Position numbers and translations under genes: made by a program. DNA of 64,000 nt from Wolbachia endosymbiont of Ctenocephalides felis wCfeJ (lineage in GTDB: Bacteria; Pseudomonadota; Alphaproteobacteria; Rickettsiales; Anaplasmataceae): assembly GCF_012277315.1 (NCBI RefSeq), contig NZ_CP051157.1:806001-870000 (forward strand). The letters are read 5' to 3'. The notes beneath the pieces are model-generated. The model ran no database searches. It saw only the letters and a list, made by a program, of their open reading frames with translations, and was not told the origin of the DNA. Shown in pieces: positions 46,130-55,133 of the stretch. The stretch's first letter is position 1, and each line of letters begins with the position of its first letter.

Positions 46130-47477
46130 TGTGCTATCGAATGTTAAGCTTTTAGAAGCTCGACTAAAAGCAGAGTACTATACAGTTGTTGTAGCTCATG
46201 ATGGTCAAGAAGCCATAGATTTAGTGGCAAAGCAACAGCCCGATATCATATTGCTTGATATTATGATGCCCAAAATAAATGGCTTTGAGGTTTGTAAGAA
46301 CCTAAAAAGTGATCCCTTGACAACCCATATTCCAATAATTATGGTAACTGCATTGCATGACACCCACGATAGAGTACAGGGCATCAATGCTGGTGCAGAT
46401 GACTTCCTAACTAAACCAATAGATGAAACTGCTTTGTCTGCGAGAATTAAGTCTCTTACGCGCTTAAAAATGGTAATAGATGAGTTGCGTTTGAGAGGAG
46501 AAACTAATGCTGAGATTGGTGGGGTAGCAGGAAGCAGTATCATGGATTATTCTAATCAGATTTTTGGTGCTAACATACTTGTTATTGATGAGGACATCTT
46601 TCAAGCAGAGCAGATATATAATGTACTAAAGCAGCGCTTTAAGTCAATTAAAATACTGAATGATCCGATGGAGGCGTTGAAGGTTGGTATTGAGAATAAT
46701 TACGATCTGATTATTTCTGACATGCAATTCTCAAAAACCGATGGCCTACGTTTGTGTTCTGAATTTCGTAGTAAAGTAGAAACACGTTATACACCAATTC
46801 TGATCCTTTCTGAAGATTATGACAAAAACAATTTAGTAAAAGCACTGGATGTAGGTGCTAACGATTACTTAACAGTGCCTTTGGATGAGAGTGAGTTAAT
46901 AGCAAGGGTTAATTTACAAGTGAAACGCAAAAGGTATCAAGATGCTTTGAGAATGAATTTATTTAATAATGTGGAGATGTCTATAAAAGATCCACTAACT
47001 AACTGTTATAACAGAAGATATTTTGATGCACACTTAAGAAACATTGTTAAGGACTCTGTAGAAAAGGATAGAAGACTATCCCTTATGATACTTGACATAG
47101 ACTATTTTAAGGTAGTAAATGACGATTTTGGACATAGTGCTGGGGATGAACTTTTAAAGCAAATACAGAAGAGAATTTCTGAAAATATCAGAGTGACGGA
47201 TTTATTGGCTAGGTTTGGTGGTGAGGAATTCGTTATTGTAATGCCAGATACAAATATATCAGATGCGTACACTGTTGCAGAGAGGATACGCGAAATTATT
47301 GCTATAGAACCTTTCACACTCTCGGATAGGAACATAACCCATAATGTAACTGTGAGCATTGGAGTTGCAGAAATGCAAAAATCAGATCTTGAGAATATCA
47401 AAAAATTCATAGTGCGTGCTGATAGATATTTATATCAAGCAAAAAATAGTGGCAGAAATAGGGTGGTTACTGACTAG
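46101..47477 (+). CDS. pleD: response regulator PleD (diguanylate cyclase)
   Basis: The 458-residue protein has two receiver domains and a GGDEF domain. In the first receiver D9, D10 and phospho-acceptor D53 (IILLDIMMPKINGFEV) are present, with K105-like residue in the FLTKPIDE motif. The second receiver (about 153-275) keeps ISDMQFSKTDG. The cyclase domain has the active motif GGEEF and an inhibitory I-site RVTD five residues before it, so it should make c-di-GMP with product inhibition. Rickettsiales generally keep only this one c-di-GMP enzyme. Start ATG at 46101 is inside the TatA/B-like gene. Confidence 0.95.
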   Translation: MTARILVVDDVLSNVKLLEARLKAEYYTVVVAHDGQEAIDLVAKQQPDIILLDIMMPKINGFEVCKNLKSDPLTTHIPIIMVTALHDTHDRVQGINAGADDFLTKPIDETALSARIKSLTRLKMVIDELRLRGETNAEIGGVAGSSIMDYSNQIFGANILVIDEDIFQAEQIYNVLKQRFKSIKILNDPMEALKVGIENNYDLIISDMQFSKTDGLRLCSEFRSKVETRYTPILILSEDYDKNNLVKALDVGANDYLTVPLDESELIARVNLQVKRKRYQDALRMNLFNNVEMSIKDPLTNCYNRRYFDAHLRNIVKDSVEKDRRLSLMILDIDYFKVVNDDFGHSAGDELLKQIQKRISENIRVTDLLARFGGEEFVIVMPDTNISDAYTVAERIREIIAIEPFTLSDRNITHNVTVSIGVAEMQKSDLENIKKFIVRADRYLYQAKNSGRNRVVTD

Positions 47478-47627
47478 CTCTAGAGATATTAATTTTTAAA
47501 CTTGTATAGCCCCAGAGATACTTTTTTTCAAACTACAAGAATCAACTGATAACTATTGTGCTGCTCTCACAAGGTGAAATTAGCGTTCTTTAGTTCTTAG
47601 ACAAAAATTATTAAATAGTTAAATAAC

Positions 47628-47656
47628 TTGACTTTACATGTCATGTAAACTATAAT
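47628..47656 (+). promoter_or_regulatory. sigma-70-type promoter with a palindrome in its spacer
   Basis: TTGACT (47628-47633) and TATAAT (47651-47656) are separated by the ideal 17 bases. The spacer itself contains the perfect 17-base palindrome TTTACATG-T-CATGTAAA (47633-47649). A protein bound there would block RNA polymerase, so this is a likely operator. The promoter drives the gene at 47680, whose ribosome site AGTGAGG follows. Confidence 0.7.
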
Positions 47657-47679
47657 TTAATTTTTTAGTGAGGTGTATT

Positions 47680-48321
47680 ATGAATGAAATAGATTTTATC
47701 AGCATAGATCAATATTTGTCTGATCCAGAATGGGAAGGAGCAGTTTTCCCTTTTGGTGATGGATGTATCAGCATTAAAGGGTGTTCTTTTCTAGAGCAAG
47801 AAATATTTCACTTTGGCGACGGGTATGTCAAGGTTACAGAGTGTTCTTTTGATTATAAAAAGATTGGAGAAGCACTAAATGATGGTAATCGTTATAAAAT
47901 GAAGGGAGAAATACTAGATGAAAATTTTAATGTAGTGGGAAATTTAGATATACAAGGCCATCTTTGTTATTTAAGTTACGATGATAGAAAGATCGATATC
48001 ACATATGACATAGAGATAGACTTAGAAGTTAACCAGTCTTTTAATTGGAAGCAGAAAATGCTTAGCCTTAGCGATAGATTCAATATTACAGAGTATTCTG
48101 TTGATCAAGGAGAATGGGAAACAAAAGGAGCAATATGGTATAAAGTAAAAGGGGAAATACTAGACAAAAACTCTAATATAATAGGAAACTTGGATGTTCA
48201 AGGACCTCTTTGGAGTTTTAATTACGACGACTACAAAATCAATATTCATTATGGTATGGGGGTAAACTTAGAGGGTGATGTGAAAAAAATTCTTTCTTTG
48301 TCGAGAGAGCAAGCTTCTTGA
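47680..48321 (+). CDS. hypothetical protein with internal duplication
   Basis: I choose ATG 47680 (213 residues from MNEIDFISIDQYLSD) because AGTGAGG lies just upstream; a GTG at 47668 would place the start inside that site. The product has two copies of a unit: YKMKGEILDENFNVVGNLDI at about 86-105 and YKVKGEILDKNSNIIGNLDV at about 160-179, each followed by G...Y.DYKI-type beta strands. So it is a two-domain beta-rich protein. No known family. It has a strong promoter with a palindromic operator, unlike most genes here. Confidence 0.8.
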   Translation: MNEIDFISIDQYLSDPEWEGAVFPFGDGCISIKGCSFLEQEIFHFGDGYVKVTECSFDYKKIGEALNDGNRYKMKGEILDENFNVVGNLDIQGHLCYLSYDDRKIDITYDIEIDLEVNQSFNWKQKMLSLSDRFNITEYSVDQGEWETKGAIWYKVKGEILDKNSNIIGNLDVQGPLWSFNYDDYKINIHYGMGVNLEGDVKKILSLSREQAS

Positions 48322-48363
48322 TTAGCAAAGCAGTTTAGCTCTTTTTTAAGTACTGTGTGCTAG

Positions 48364-50910
48364 AACTCCAAGTATCTTTGTGTCTTAGTCATAGGAAATA
48401 GTAAGTACATCTTCAAATTTGAATGTGGCGAAGAATTACAGTTTAGTGGTCAAAGTAATGAGTATAAAGGAGTAAACAAGGTAAAGCTCGTAACTGAAGA
48501 CAATGGTAAAGAAATAAAATTTCATGGTTGCTACTTTGGGGCTTATAATATCTTTCAACCGGATGGGGAAGATACAGTAAAGTTTCGACTTTTTGTACAC
48601 CGGATAAAAGATAGCTCAGATGAAGAAGCTTACCTATCTGATTCTATCGATCCTGAAGAAGTTAAAGTAAAAGTAATACTTGATAACCAATGTGAATATA
48701 GAATTGCCCTGTCTCTCAATAATAATGAGTGGATTATTTTACCTAGGTCATCATTGTATGGTGCCAATAACGATAATTTGAGGGGATACTACGGTAAAAA
48801 TCTTAATTTATCAGGTGAAAGTGGGAATATTTATATTAAGCATAATGAACAAACAGTTTGTCGATTAATGCAAGCAAGTCTTCCAGTTTGTTTGAAGAAT
48901 AAGAGTAATACTAATATAATTGATATATTTGCTCTCAAAGATGATATTCAAGGAAGATATGAATTTGATCCTTCCAATCACAGATTAGTTATTGAAAAAG
49001 ATGAAGACAATAAGCTTTCGATCTATTTATCTGATCAACGAGGAAATGTTGTACCAGCCCTCAACTATCTTAAAGACTCTTTAGAACTGGCACTGCTTAA
49101 AAATTCAAACATAAAGGAAGTTTTACCTGAATTGGAGATTGACGATTACGACGTAAGTTTAATAGATACAAAGCAACTAAAGTGTTGGGTTAATAAAGAA
49201 AGTACTATAAAAAAAATTGCAAACGAATTAATTACTGAAAAAAAAGAAGAATTAGGGCAAACGGTACTTGATGCAACTGATAGTAGTGGTCAAAATCTTG
49301 CTACTCAGGTTGCTAGTAAAGTGGGGCTTCAGAACTTTGTAGATGTGAATGTAGAAAATCTTGCTGCAGAGATAGCTAACAAACTTACTAAAGGTGACTT
49401 AAAAGACATTTTACAATCGACTATAGATACGATAACGAGCAAGGCTATGCAAGCAAATAATCCAGACCCTGAAGCCTTTAAGAAATACTCGGTATTTGAA
49501 GGAAAACTTGCTGAGTTGCTTGTTAACAGAAGTGAAATAAATCAAAATGATGCTGATGAACTTGTACACAAGAAAGCGAGTGACTGGGGATTAGCAAAGT
49601 ACCTTCTTTTACGTAGTCGTTATAATCAACCTGACGACGCTAATCAGTTAGTAGAAGAAAAAGTCAATAGAGAAAAGCTGGCTGAGTATTTACTTGAGCT
49701 TGCTAAATTTCAAACAAGACAGAGAGATGGGAGTTATATAGTTGATGAAAATAAAGCAAGAATGGCAGTCGAAGATATTGTTAACAGGTTTCTTAGTGAT
49801 GAAATCATTGAAAAATTAGTTACTACCAAAGCAGATCAATTGGGTCAAGCAATTTTAAATGTAAAAAAAACAGTTGGTGGTGCTGAAAAGCCTGCATTAG
49901 AAACGGATCTTGCAAATAACAGCGAATTTCAAGCTTCTATAGCTAGTAATAGAAATTTACAAGAAGGAGTAGCAGAAGAGCTAAGAGCAAATCCAGGAAA
50001 GGCAAAAGGTGAAGATGGGATTAGCCCAGATGTTAATTCTATAGCTCAAGAATTAATAACTAAAAAAGCAAATGAGTTAAGTCAAGCCATTTTGGATATA
50101 AAAAAAGATGGTGAACCTGCATTAGCAATGGATCTTGCAAATAATGAAAATCTACAAAAGTCTGTAGCGGGTAATTTGAAAAATGATGGAGGTGTTGATG
50201 TATCAAAAATAGTAGATAGCTTAAAGCCAAAGTTTACCTTGCAAGAAGGAAAAGAATTATCGCAAGGTATCTATGAGGCAAAGGTTATTTTGGACGATAA
50301 GGTTATAGCTACTCTGCCAAAGATAGGTTACTACATGCTTGATGATCAATTAGTTATGCATAATTATGCCACACAAGAGAAAGTGGTTATTCCTGAAGAG
50401 TTCCATTACTTAAAAGTTGTGAGGTTGGGCAGCGGTTTTGGTAATGACAACTATAAATTAACCTTTTGTAATACAATGGGTAATGAGTTTTTTGAGTATA
50501 AAAAATATGACCCAGAGTATTCAAGAGTTCCAGATGAGTATAAATTCATAAGTTTAAGTCATGCGAAAAAAGAATATAATCCAAATCTTAGTGAGTTAAT
50601 TAGCCATCGGCCATTATTCTTGATTGCAGGAGAGCTTGCTGAACAAGGTTCAGATAAATATGAAGCTGCTGTGTTTGAATTAACGCGTAATGGAAAAGGC
50701 AAAAAAATGGCTACATTAATCGATGAATTTGGCTATTTCAATCAAAATGGTGAGTTTATGCATTGCAATTACCATGAAGAAACGAAATGTCGCTCTTATA
50801 CTCCTACTCCTGCTAAAATTGATGAAAAATATCAGGTAACGGATGCAGATAGTGAGTTTTATCTGGCAGAATACGGCAACATAGCTGTTCACGCCATTCC
50901 GGAGTTATAA
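48364..50910 (+). CDS. long repeat-containing protein without a start codon (5'-truncated)
   Basis: The frame is open from 48364 (after TAG at 48361) to 50910. The first ATG, GTG or TTG is a TTG at 48754, yet the 130 codons before it read as ordinary protein (YIFKFECGEELQFSGQSNEY, VKLVTEDNGKEIKFHGCYFG), so the true start has been lost. From 48754 the product is 718 residues: a beta-rich part, a central run of degenerate repeats with LGQAILD or LSQAILDIK and LANN..LQ.SVA, and a globular C terminus. I do not recognise the family; size and repeats suggest a Wolbachia-specific secreted or structural protein. It may be a pseudogene or use a non-canonical start. Confidence 0.65.
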   Translation, partial: NSKYLCVLVIGNSKYIFKFECGEELQFSGQSNEYKGVNKVKLVTEDNGKEIKFHGCYFGAYNIFQPDGEDTVKFRLFVHRIKDSSDEEAYLSDSIDPEEVKVKVILDNQCEYRIALSLNNNEWIILPRSSLYGANNDNLRGYYGKNLNLSGESGNIYIKHNEQTVCRLMQASLPVCLKNKSNTNIIDIFALKDDIQGRYEFDPSNHRLVIEKDEDNKLSIYLSDQRGNVVPALNYLKDSLELALLKNSNIKEVLPELEIDDYDVSLIDTKQLKCWVNKESTIKKIANELITEKKEELGQTVLDATDSSGQNLATQVASKVGLQNFVDVNVENLAAEIANKLTKGDLKDILQSTIDTITSKAMQANNPDPEAFKKYSVFEGKLAELLVNRSEINQNDADELVHKKASDWGLAKYLLLRSRYNQPDDANQLVEEKVNREKLAEYLLELAKFQTRQRDGSYIVDENKARMAVEDIVNRFLSDEIIEKLVTTKADQLGQAILNVKKTVGGAEKPALETDLANNSEFQASIASNRNLQEGVAEELRANPGKAKGEDGISPDVNSIAQELITKKANELSQAILDIKKDGEPALAMDLANNENLQKSVAGNLKNDGGVDVSKIVDSLKPKFTLQEGKELSQGIYEAKVILDDKVIATLPKIGYYMLDDQLVMHNYATQEKVVIPEEFHYLKVVRLGSGFGNDNYKLTFCNTMGNEFFEYKKYDPEYSRVPDEYKFISLSHAKKEYNPNLSELISHRPLFLIAGELAEQGSDKYEAAVFELTRNGKGKKMATLIDEFGYFNQNGEFMHCNYHEETKCRSYTPTPAKIDEKYQVTDADSEFYLAEYGNIAVHAIPEL

Positions 50911-50994
50911 CATATGAATTGTATGATTTATAGAGGCTCGTACAACTGATACCAACTTTTGTTATTACAAAATTAGTTTAGCAAGCAAACTTTC

Positions 50995-51450
50995 CTAGAT
51001 TCCAGTGTCAGCTACTTTAATGACAGGGTTGTGAATGTCATTCCCATATGTCTTCTTGTCATCCCAGTGCTCGACACTGGGATCCATTCTTTTTTTCACT
51101 TTTACGCAAAATCGAAAATAAGGGGTCTCTTATATTTATCCATGCAAATAAGGTAAGCCTTATTTTCATTTTTATACAGAATTGAAAATAAGAGATTTCT
51201 TATGTTCATCGAAGGGTGTCATTCCAGCGCGTGACGCTGGAATCCAGCCTTATTTTCATTTTTACGCAAAATCGAAAATAAGAGGTCTCTATATGTTCAT
51301 CCACGCAAATAGATAAGCCTTATTTTCATTTTTATATAGAATCGAAAATAAGAGATTTCTTATGTTCATCGAAGGGTGTCATTCCAGCGCGTGACGTTGG
51401 TTCACTTTCTGACGGTGTCATTCCAGTGCGTGACGCTGGAATCTAGTAAT
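50995..51450. repeat. second cluster of palindromic repeat elements
   Basis: At least eight repeat units follow each other. Type A palindromes (CTTATTTTC...GAAAATAAG) occur at about 51156-51191, 51246-51281 and 51316-51351. TGTCATTCCAGCGCGTGACG units occur near 51217 and 51378, TGTCATTCCAGTGCGTGACG near 51417, and diverged TGTCATCCCAGTGCTCGACA near 51056. The order A, spacer, TGTTCATC(G/C)A, B is repeated, as in the cluster at 14.9 kb. This fills most of the 661-base gap; no gene is seen. Confidence 0.82.
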
Positions 51451-51571
51451 TTTTAATGTACTATTTATAGGAAAGCCGGATCCTAGTGTCAGATTGCAGC
51501 TTCCTTGTTAGCCCTGTACCGAAGCGGTATGACGTGATTGCCTTTTTCTTTGGTTATACAAAAAACATCCG

Positions 51572-52564
51572 CTAAGTACGATAGAGAAAATCATTTATAA
51601 TAGCTATAGCAACCAACGTTGAAATCTGACGTGCTTTGTGATTGGATAAATAGAGATTTTTATCCGATTTTACAGCAAGCGCTTCTGGATGACTTTGAAA
51701 GTAAATATTACCGTGCCTATCTTCAATGGCCTCTATTACCCCATCATTGGAAAATGCTGCAACTTTGTATCCAAGCAACTCCAATTTCTTTCTGTTTTCT
51801 GGCATATTACTTACTGCTCCTGAATGAGCATCTGGAAAGCATGTTGAAAACCACCCATTTTCATCAGGTGGTAAAAATTTAGCCACCACTTCTGCTAAAC
51901 GACTGCTTGGAACTATCTTTATCTGCTGGAGAGGTATACCCTCTTGCTGTGGATTAGGTGCTGATTTTAAATGGGATCTTTGTTTCTCTTCATCGCTTAC
52001 GAGATTCGCTACACTCACTACTTCAATTCCTTTTGCATTCATGATGCCTTGTAAACCGCCGCATATGCCAAGTAAATGAATTGCAGGATTATCATCCACT
52101 ATTTTCACAATTGCTTCAGTAACAAGCTGACGACAAGGAGTAGGAGGAAAAGGTTCTGAGTGTAAATTATAGTAATTCCCTGGAATGAATATTCTATTTA
52201 TTTTGTGCTCTTTGATAAACCTTGCAACTTCAACTTTTATTCTGTCTAATGTCAACTTTCTTGCCAATATTTCGTCTTGTTTTGCAAGATTAAGTGACTC
52301 TTCCTGAATTTTTTTAAGGCTAATTATCTTATTATAATCAATGAGTACAGTTTTGACTCCCCAATTATTAAACATCTCATAGATATTTTGAGATAAGCCA
52401 ACCTCATGTGGATATGTTTCTTCTTCTGTTTTCAATAAACCAACAACTACGTCACTATTTATTGAACGCAAATTTTCACTAGTGCCTGCATAAGTAATAC
52501 TACTAAACAACAGTACTGCACTTAATAAGATATTAAATATTTTACTATAGCATTTATATAACAT
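51572..52564 (-). CDS. secreted class I glutamine amidotransferase-like hydrolase (peptidase C26-like)
   Basis: A 330-residue protein with a cleavable signal peptide (hydrophobic residues 10-24, likely cut after TYA at 26). The catalytic triad of class I amidotransferases is visible: Cys168 in LLGICGGLQG, and His292 and Glu294 in FQSHPEAL. The form resembles gamma-glutamyl-GABA hydrolase (PuuD) and peptidase C26 enzymes, but those are normally cytoplasmic. A secreted form in an endosymbiont could act on gamma-glutamyl or folate-polyglutamate substrates in the periplasm or host; this is inference. Repeat DNA lies directly downstream. Confidence 0.85.
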   Translation of the reverse strand: MLYKCYSKIFNILLSAVLLFSSITYAGTSENLRSINSDVVVGLLKTEEETYPHEVGLSQNIYEMFNNWGVKTVLIDYNKIISLKKIQEESLNLAKQDEILARKLTLDRIKVEVARFIKEHKINRIFIPGNYYNLHSEPFPPTPCRQLVTEAIVKIVDDNPAIHLLGICGGLQGIMNAKGIEVVSVANLVSDEEKQRSHLKSAPNPQQEGIPLQQIKIVPSSRLAEVVAKFLPPDENGWFSTCFPDAHSGAVSNMPENRKKLELLGYKVAAFSNDGVIEAIEDRHGNIYFQSHPEALAVKSDKNLYLSNHKARQISTLVAIAIINDFLYRT

Positions 52565-52646
52565 AATTTACCTCACTAAATATTAATATCATAACATATA
52601 GTAGAATATTTTACAATAGAAGAGTAAATTTATTAAGAAATAGAAG

Positions 52647-52719
52647 TGGCCTGAGCAGGAATCGAACCAGCGACACAAGGATTTTCAGTCCTTTGCTCTA
52701 CCAACTGAGCTATCAGGCC
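52647..52719 (-). tRNA. tRNA-Phe (GAA)
   Basis: On the minus strand the acceptor GGCCTGA pairs with TCAGGCC; the D arm AGCTCAGTTGGTAGAGC, anticodon loop CTGAAAA and T arm GCTGGTTCGATTCCTGC are all standard. Anticodon GAA reads phenylalanine codons. CCA is not encoded: the discriminator A at 52647 is followed by CTT. Confidence 0.97.
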
Positions 52720-52800
52720 AACCATATGCTTCCATTTTTAGATAAAAAATGTTATCATGTCTATCAAAAGTTTTTAAAGTAATTTATATAAAAATAAATA

Positions 52801-53313
52801 GTGAGCATTAATAATAGAATAGGTATTTATCCTGGCACATTTGACCCTATAACCTTTGGACATATTGACATAATAAAGAGAGCATGTAAGCTAGTTGATA
52901 AGCTAATAATTGGCGTTGCAGAAAATACTAATAAGTGTACTACTTTTGATGCAAAGCTACGCACAAGCATGGCCAAAAACGAAATTACAAGATTAGGAAT
53001 CGGTGCAGATGTTGTGTCTTTTAATGGATTGTTGATGAAATTTGCCAAAGAGCAAAATGCTTCTGTTATTATTAGAGGACTCAGAGCAGTGTCAGATTTT
53101 GATTATGAGTTTCAAATGAGTTGGGTAAATTATAAACTTCTTCCTGAAATTGAGACCATATTTCTTCCTGCCTCTGAAGACACTCAATTTATCTCATCAA
53201 GCTTCGTGAAAGAAATAGCAAGATTAGGAGAAGATGTGAGCAAATTCGCGCCAGAGGGCGTTCAGAAAGAATTGATTAGCCTAAATATGAACATGGTAAG
53301 AAATGAAGAATAA
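52801..53313 (+). CDS. coaD: phosphopantetheine adenylyltransferase
   Basis: The 170-residue enzyme makes dephospho-CoA. It starts at GTG 52801, giving MSINNRIGIYPGTFDPITFG with the T-x-G-H nucleotidyltransferase motif (TFGHIDI); the second motif is ISSSFVKEIA. IRGLRAVSDFDYEFQM is the conserved central helix. A coaE partner is not in the window. Confidence 0.95.
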   Translation: MSINNRIGIYPGTFDPITFGHIDIIKRACKLVDKLIIGVAENTNKCTTFDAKLRTSMAKNEITRLGIGADVVSFNGLLMKFAKEQNASVIIRGLRAVSDFDYEFQMSWVNYKLLPEIETIFLPASEDTQFISSSFVKEIARLGEDVSKFAPEGVQKELISLNMNMVRNEE

Positions 53314-53377
53314 TGTTTATTTTCTATTCCTAAACATGTATATTTAATACATAAAATTTATGAACTAAAGGAGCAAC

Positions 53378-53575
53378 ATGCAAGAAGTGAGGGTTAATAA
53401 AAGAAAAGTTTGTTGTCATGGGGATGGAGGCAATGATGGTTCTGGTCACCCACTAATATACTTAGACATGGGGGAAGAAGAGGAAATAGCCTGTCCCTAT
53501 TGTGAAAAGACGTTTATCCATGACTGTACTGTAGAAGCAGTTAAAGAGGAAGTAATGTCTAAGGATGAGCTTTAA
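53378..53575 (+). CDS. small zinc-finger protein of the CHCC type (NDUFS6-like)
   Basis: The 65-residue protein has the zf-CHCC pattern: C13 within KVCCHGDGG, H24 in GHPLIYL and the CPYC pair near residue 39-42. Relatives include the zinc subunit of complex I (NDUFS6) and related small proteins of alphaproteobacteria. Its presence fits an organism with complex I. A GGAGCAAC ribosome site precedes the ATG. Confidence 0.88.
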   Translation: MQEVRVNKRKVCCHGDGGNDGSGHPLIYLDMGEEEEIACPYCEKTFIHDCTVEAVKEEVMSKDEL

Positions 53576-53596
53576 TGATACTTTATAATAAGTTAG

Positions 53597-54223
53597 TTAA
53601 CTTATATAAATAGCAATAAGGGGAGCAGTAAAAATGAAGCTGTCCATACGGTCGAGTATTCCTCCATGGCCAGGTATTATACCTCCACTATCTTTAACAT
53701 TATAAACTCTCTTGATGAGTGATTCAGTAAAATCGCCAAGTTGCGCTAGAACAGCAATTGCAAAGCCAATTATCGGAGAATAAAAAATTGGAAATAGGCC
53801 TAAAAATACCGATCCAAAAATCGTACATACTGTTCCAGCTAAAATTGCACCAAAAAGTCCTGACCAGGTTTTGCCAGGACTAATAATTGGGCAAATTCTA
53901 GCTCCGCCAAAACTCTTGCCGAACAGGTAAGCAGTAATATCGATACTCCAAATGGTTAAGATGAGCCATACTAATGTGTACTTTCCCTGTGGTAGATTAT
54001 ATAGGTATATCAATGAAGCATTCGGTAGCGCAATCAATAACAACGCAAAAACATATAAGATTCTGTTCCCCTGAGTTAGGTTGTACCATTCAAAGGAAGA
54101 TAGAACTGCTATCGAAAAAATTAATAGGTAAAATGACAAATCACTGAAATATGTAGCAAGAGAGAATATAAGCAATATTACTATTGAAGACAGTACTCTA
54201 ATTATAAAATTATTATCTACCAT
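53597..54223 (-). CDS. cdsA: phosphatidate cytidylyltransferase
   Basis: An integral membrane enzyme of 208 residues that turns phosphatidic acid into CDP-diacylglycerol, the branch point of phospholipid synthesis. The C-terminal signature ESLIKRVYNVKDSGGIIPGH, then GGILDRMDS, is intact. Six to seven membrane segments cover most of the length; it is shorter than the E. coli enzyme (285), as in other Rickettsiales. Its start overlaps the uppS end by 11 bases. Confidence 0.93.
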   Translation of the reverse strand: MVDNNFIIRVLSSIVILLIFSLATYFSDLSFYLLIFSIAVLSSFEWYNLTQGNRILYVFALLLIALPNASLIYLYNLPQGKYTLVWLILTIWSIDITAYLFGKSFGGARICPIISPGKTWSGLFGAILAGTVCTIFGSVFLGLFPIFYSPIIGFAIAVLAQLGDFTESLIKRVYNVKDSGGIIPGHGGILDRMDSFIFTAPLIAIYIS

Positions 54224-54908
54224 ACTTTTTCTCTCTTTTTATATAATCTTCTAATGCTCTACTCAAGTCTTGGCAAGAGAAATCAGGCCACAAAGTATCA
54301 CAAAAATACAATTCGGCATAAGCTGCCTGCCATAATAAAAAGTTACTCAACCTTTTTTCACCACCAGTACGAATCAATAAATCCAATTTTGGCAAATCTT
54401 TAGTATATAGAAATTTTTCAAATTCGTCTTCCGACACACAATCAATATTTTCTTTTAAAATGCTACTTATAGCATGTACAATTTCTTGTTTTGCTCCATA
54501 GCTGACTGCTACAGTAAGCAATAAGCCATCATTCTTGTGCGTCATCTCTTCTGCTTTTTTTATTTGATCAAGTACTTTTTGGGGCAATAAACTTAAATTT
54601 CCAATAAAGTTCAATTTAATATTATAGTTGCAAATAAAATTAACTTTGTCTTCATCAGTGAGAACAGAGTAAAATAAATCAAATAGATGATCGGTTTCTT
54701 CTCTAGGTCTAAGCCAATTCTCCATGGAAAATGCATACAAAGTTAAATATGGTATGGTTAAAGTTATGCAATACCTAGCAATGTCATATGCAACTTCACT
54801 ACCCTTTCTATACCCATCGATCTTTATCTTTCCTTGCTTGCTTGCCCACCTACCATTACCATCCATTATAATTGCTAAATGTTTTGGAAGAGACTCAAAA
54901 TTTAACAT
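54213..54908 (-). CDS. uppS: undecaprenyl diphosphate synthase
   Basis: A cis-prenyltransferase of 231 residues that makes the C55 lipid carrier for cell-wall precursors. Motifs: HLAIIMDGNGRWASKQGKIK (catalytic Asp17), LYAFSMENWLRP and the substrate-binding RTGGEKRLSNFLLWQAAYAE, split here after residue 20. Wolbachia keeps a lipid II pathway despite lacking a normal wall, which gives this gene a role. It is in the classical rpsB-tsf-pyrH-frr-uppS-cdsA order but separated from frr by repeat DNA. Confidence 0.95.
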   Translation of the reverse strand: MLNFESLPKHLAIIMDGNGRWASKQGKIKIDGYRKGSEVAYDIARYCITLTIPYLTLYAFSMENWLRPREETDHLFDLFYSVLTDEDKVNFICNYNIKLNFIGNLSLLPQKVLDQIKKAEEMTHKNDGLLLTVAVSYGAKQEIVHAISSILKENIDCVSEDEFEKFLYTKDLPKLDLLIRTGGEKRLSNFLLWQAAYAELYFCDTLWPDFSCQDLSRALEDYIKREKKYGR

Positions 54909-54976
54909 TTAGAGTTCACCCGATGCCATAAAAGTAACTGATACACAGCTATACGAACATTGTACTACCAGGAAGG

Positions 54977-55133
54977 TGTCATTCCAGTGCTCCGACACTG
55001 GAATCCAGAAATGTGGTTGCAAGTAAGCACGCTGAGCTGATAAGCATAAAAATAACTGTCTTATGCTAAAACAAACGTCCTTGACGAGATTGTATGAAAA
55101 GCTGAATCCTAGTGTCAAGCGCTGGGATGACAC
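54977..55133. repeat. palindromic repeat elements between frr and uppS
   Basis: TGTCATTCCAGTGCTCCGAC followed by ACTGGAATCCAG (54977-55008), and a related GAATCCTAGTGTCAAGCGCT GGGATGACAC unit at 55104-55133. They fill most of the 362-base gap that splits the frr-uppS operon. No gene is seen in the gap; an 84-codon frame there comes from the repeat. Confidence 0.75.

Noticed and set aside
46205-46543. A 112-codon minus-strand frame inside pleD
   Set aside because: It is a shadow of the receiver-domain codons and has no support of its own.
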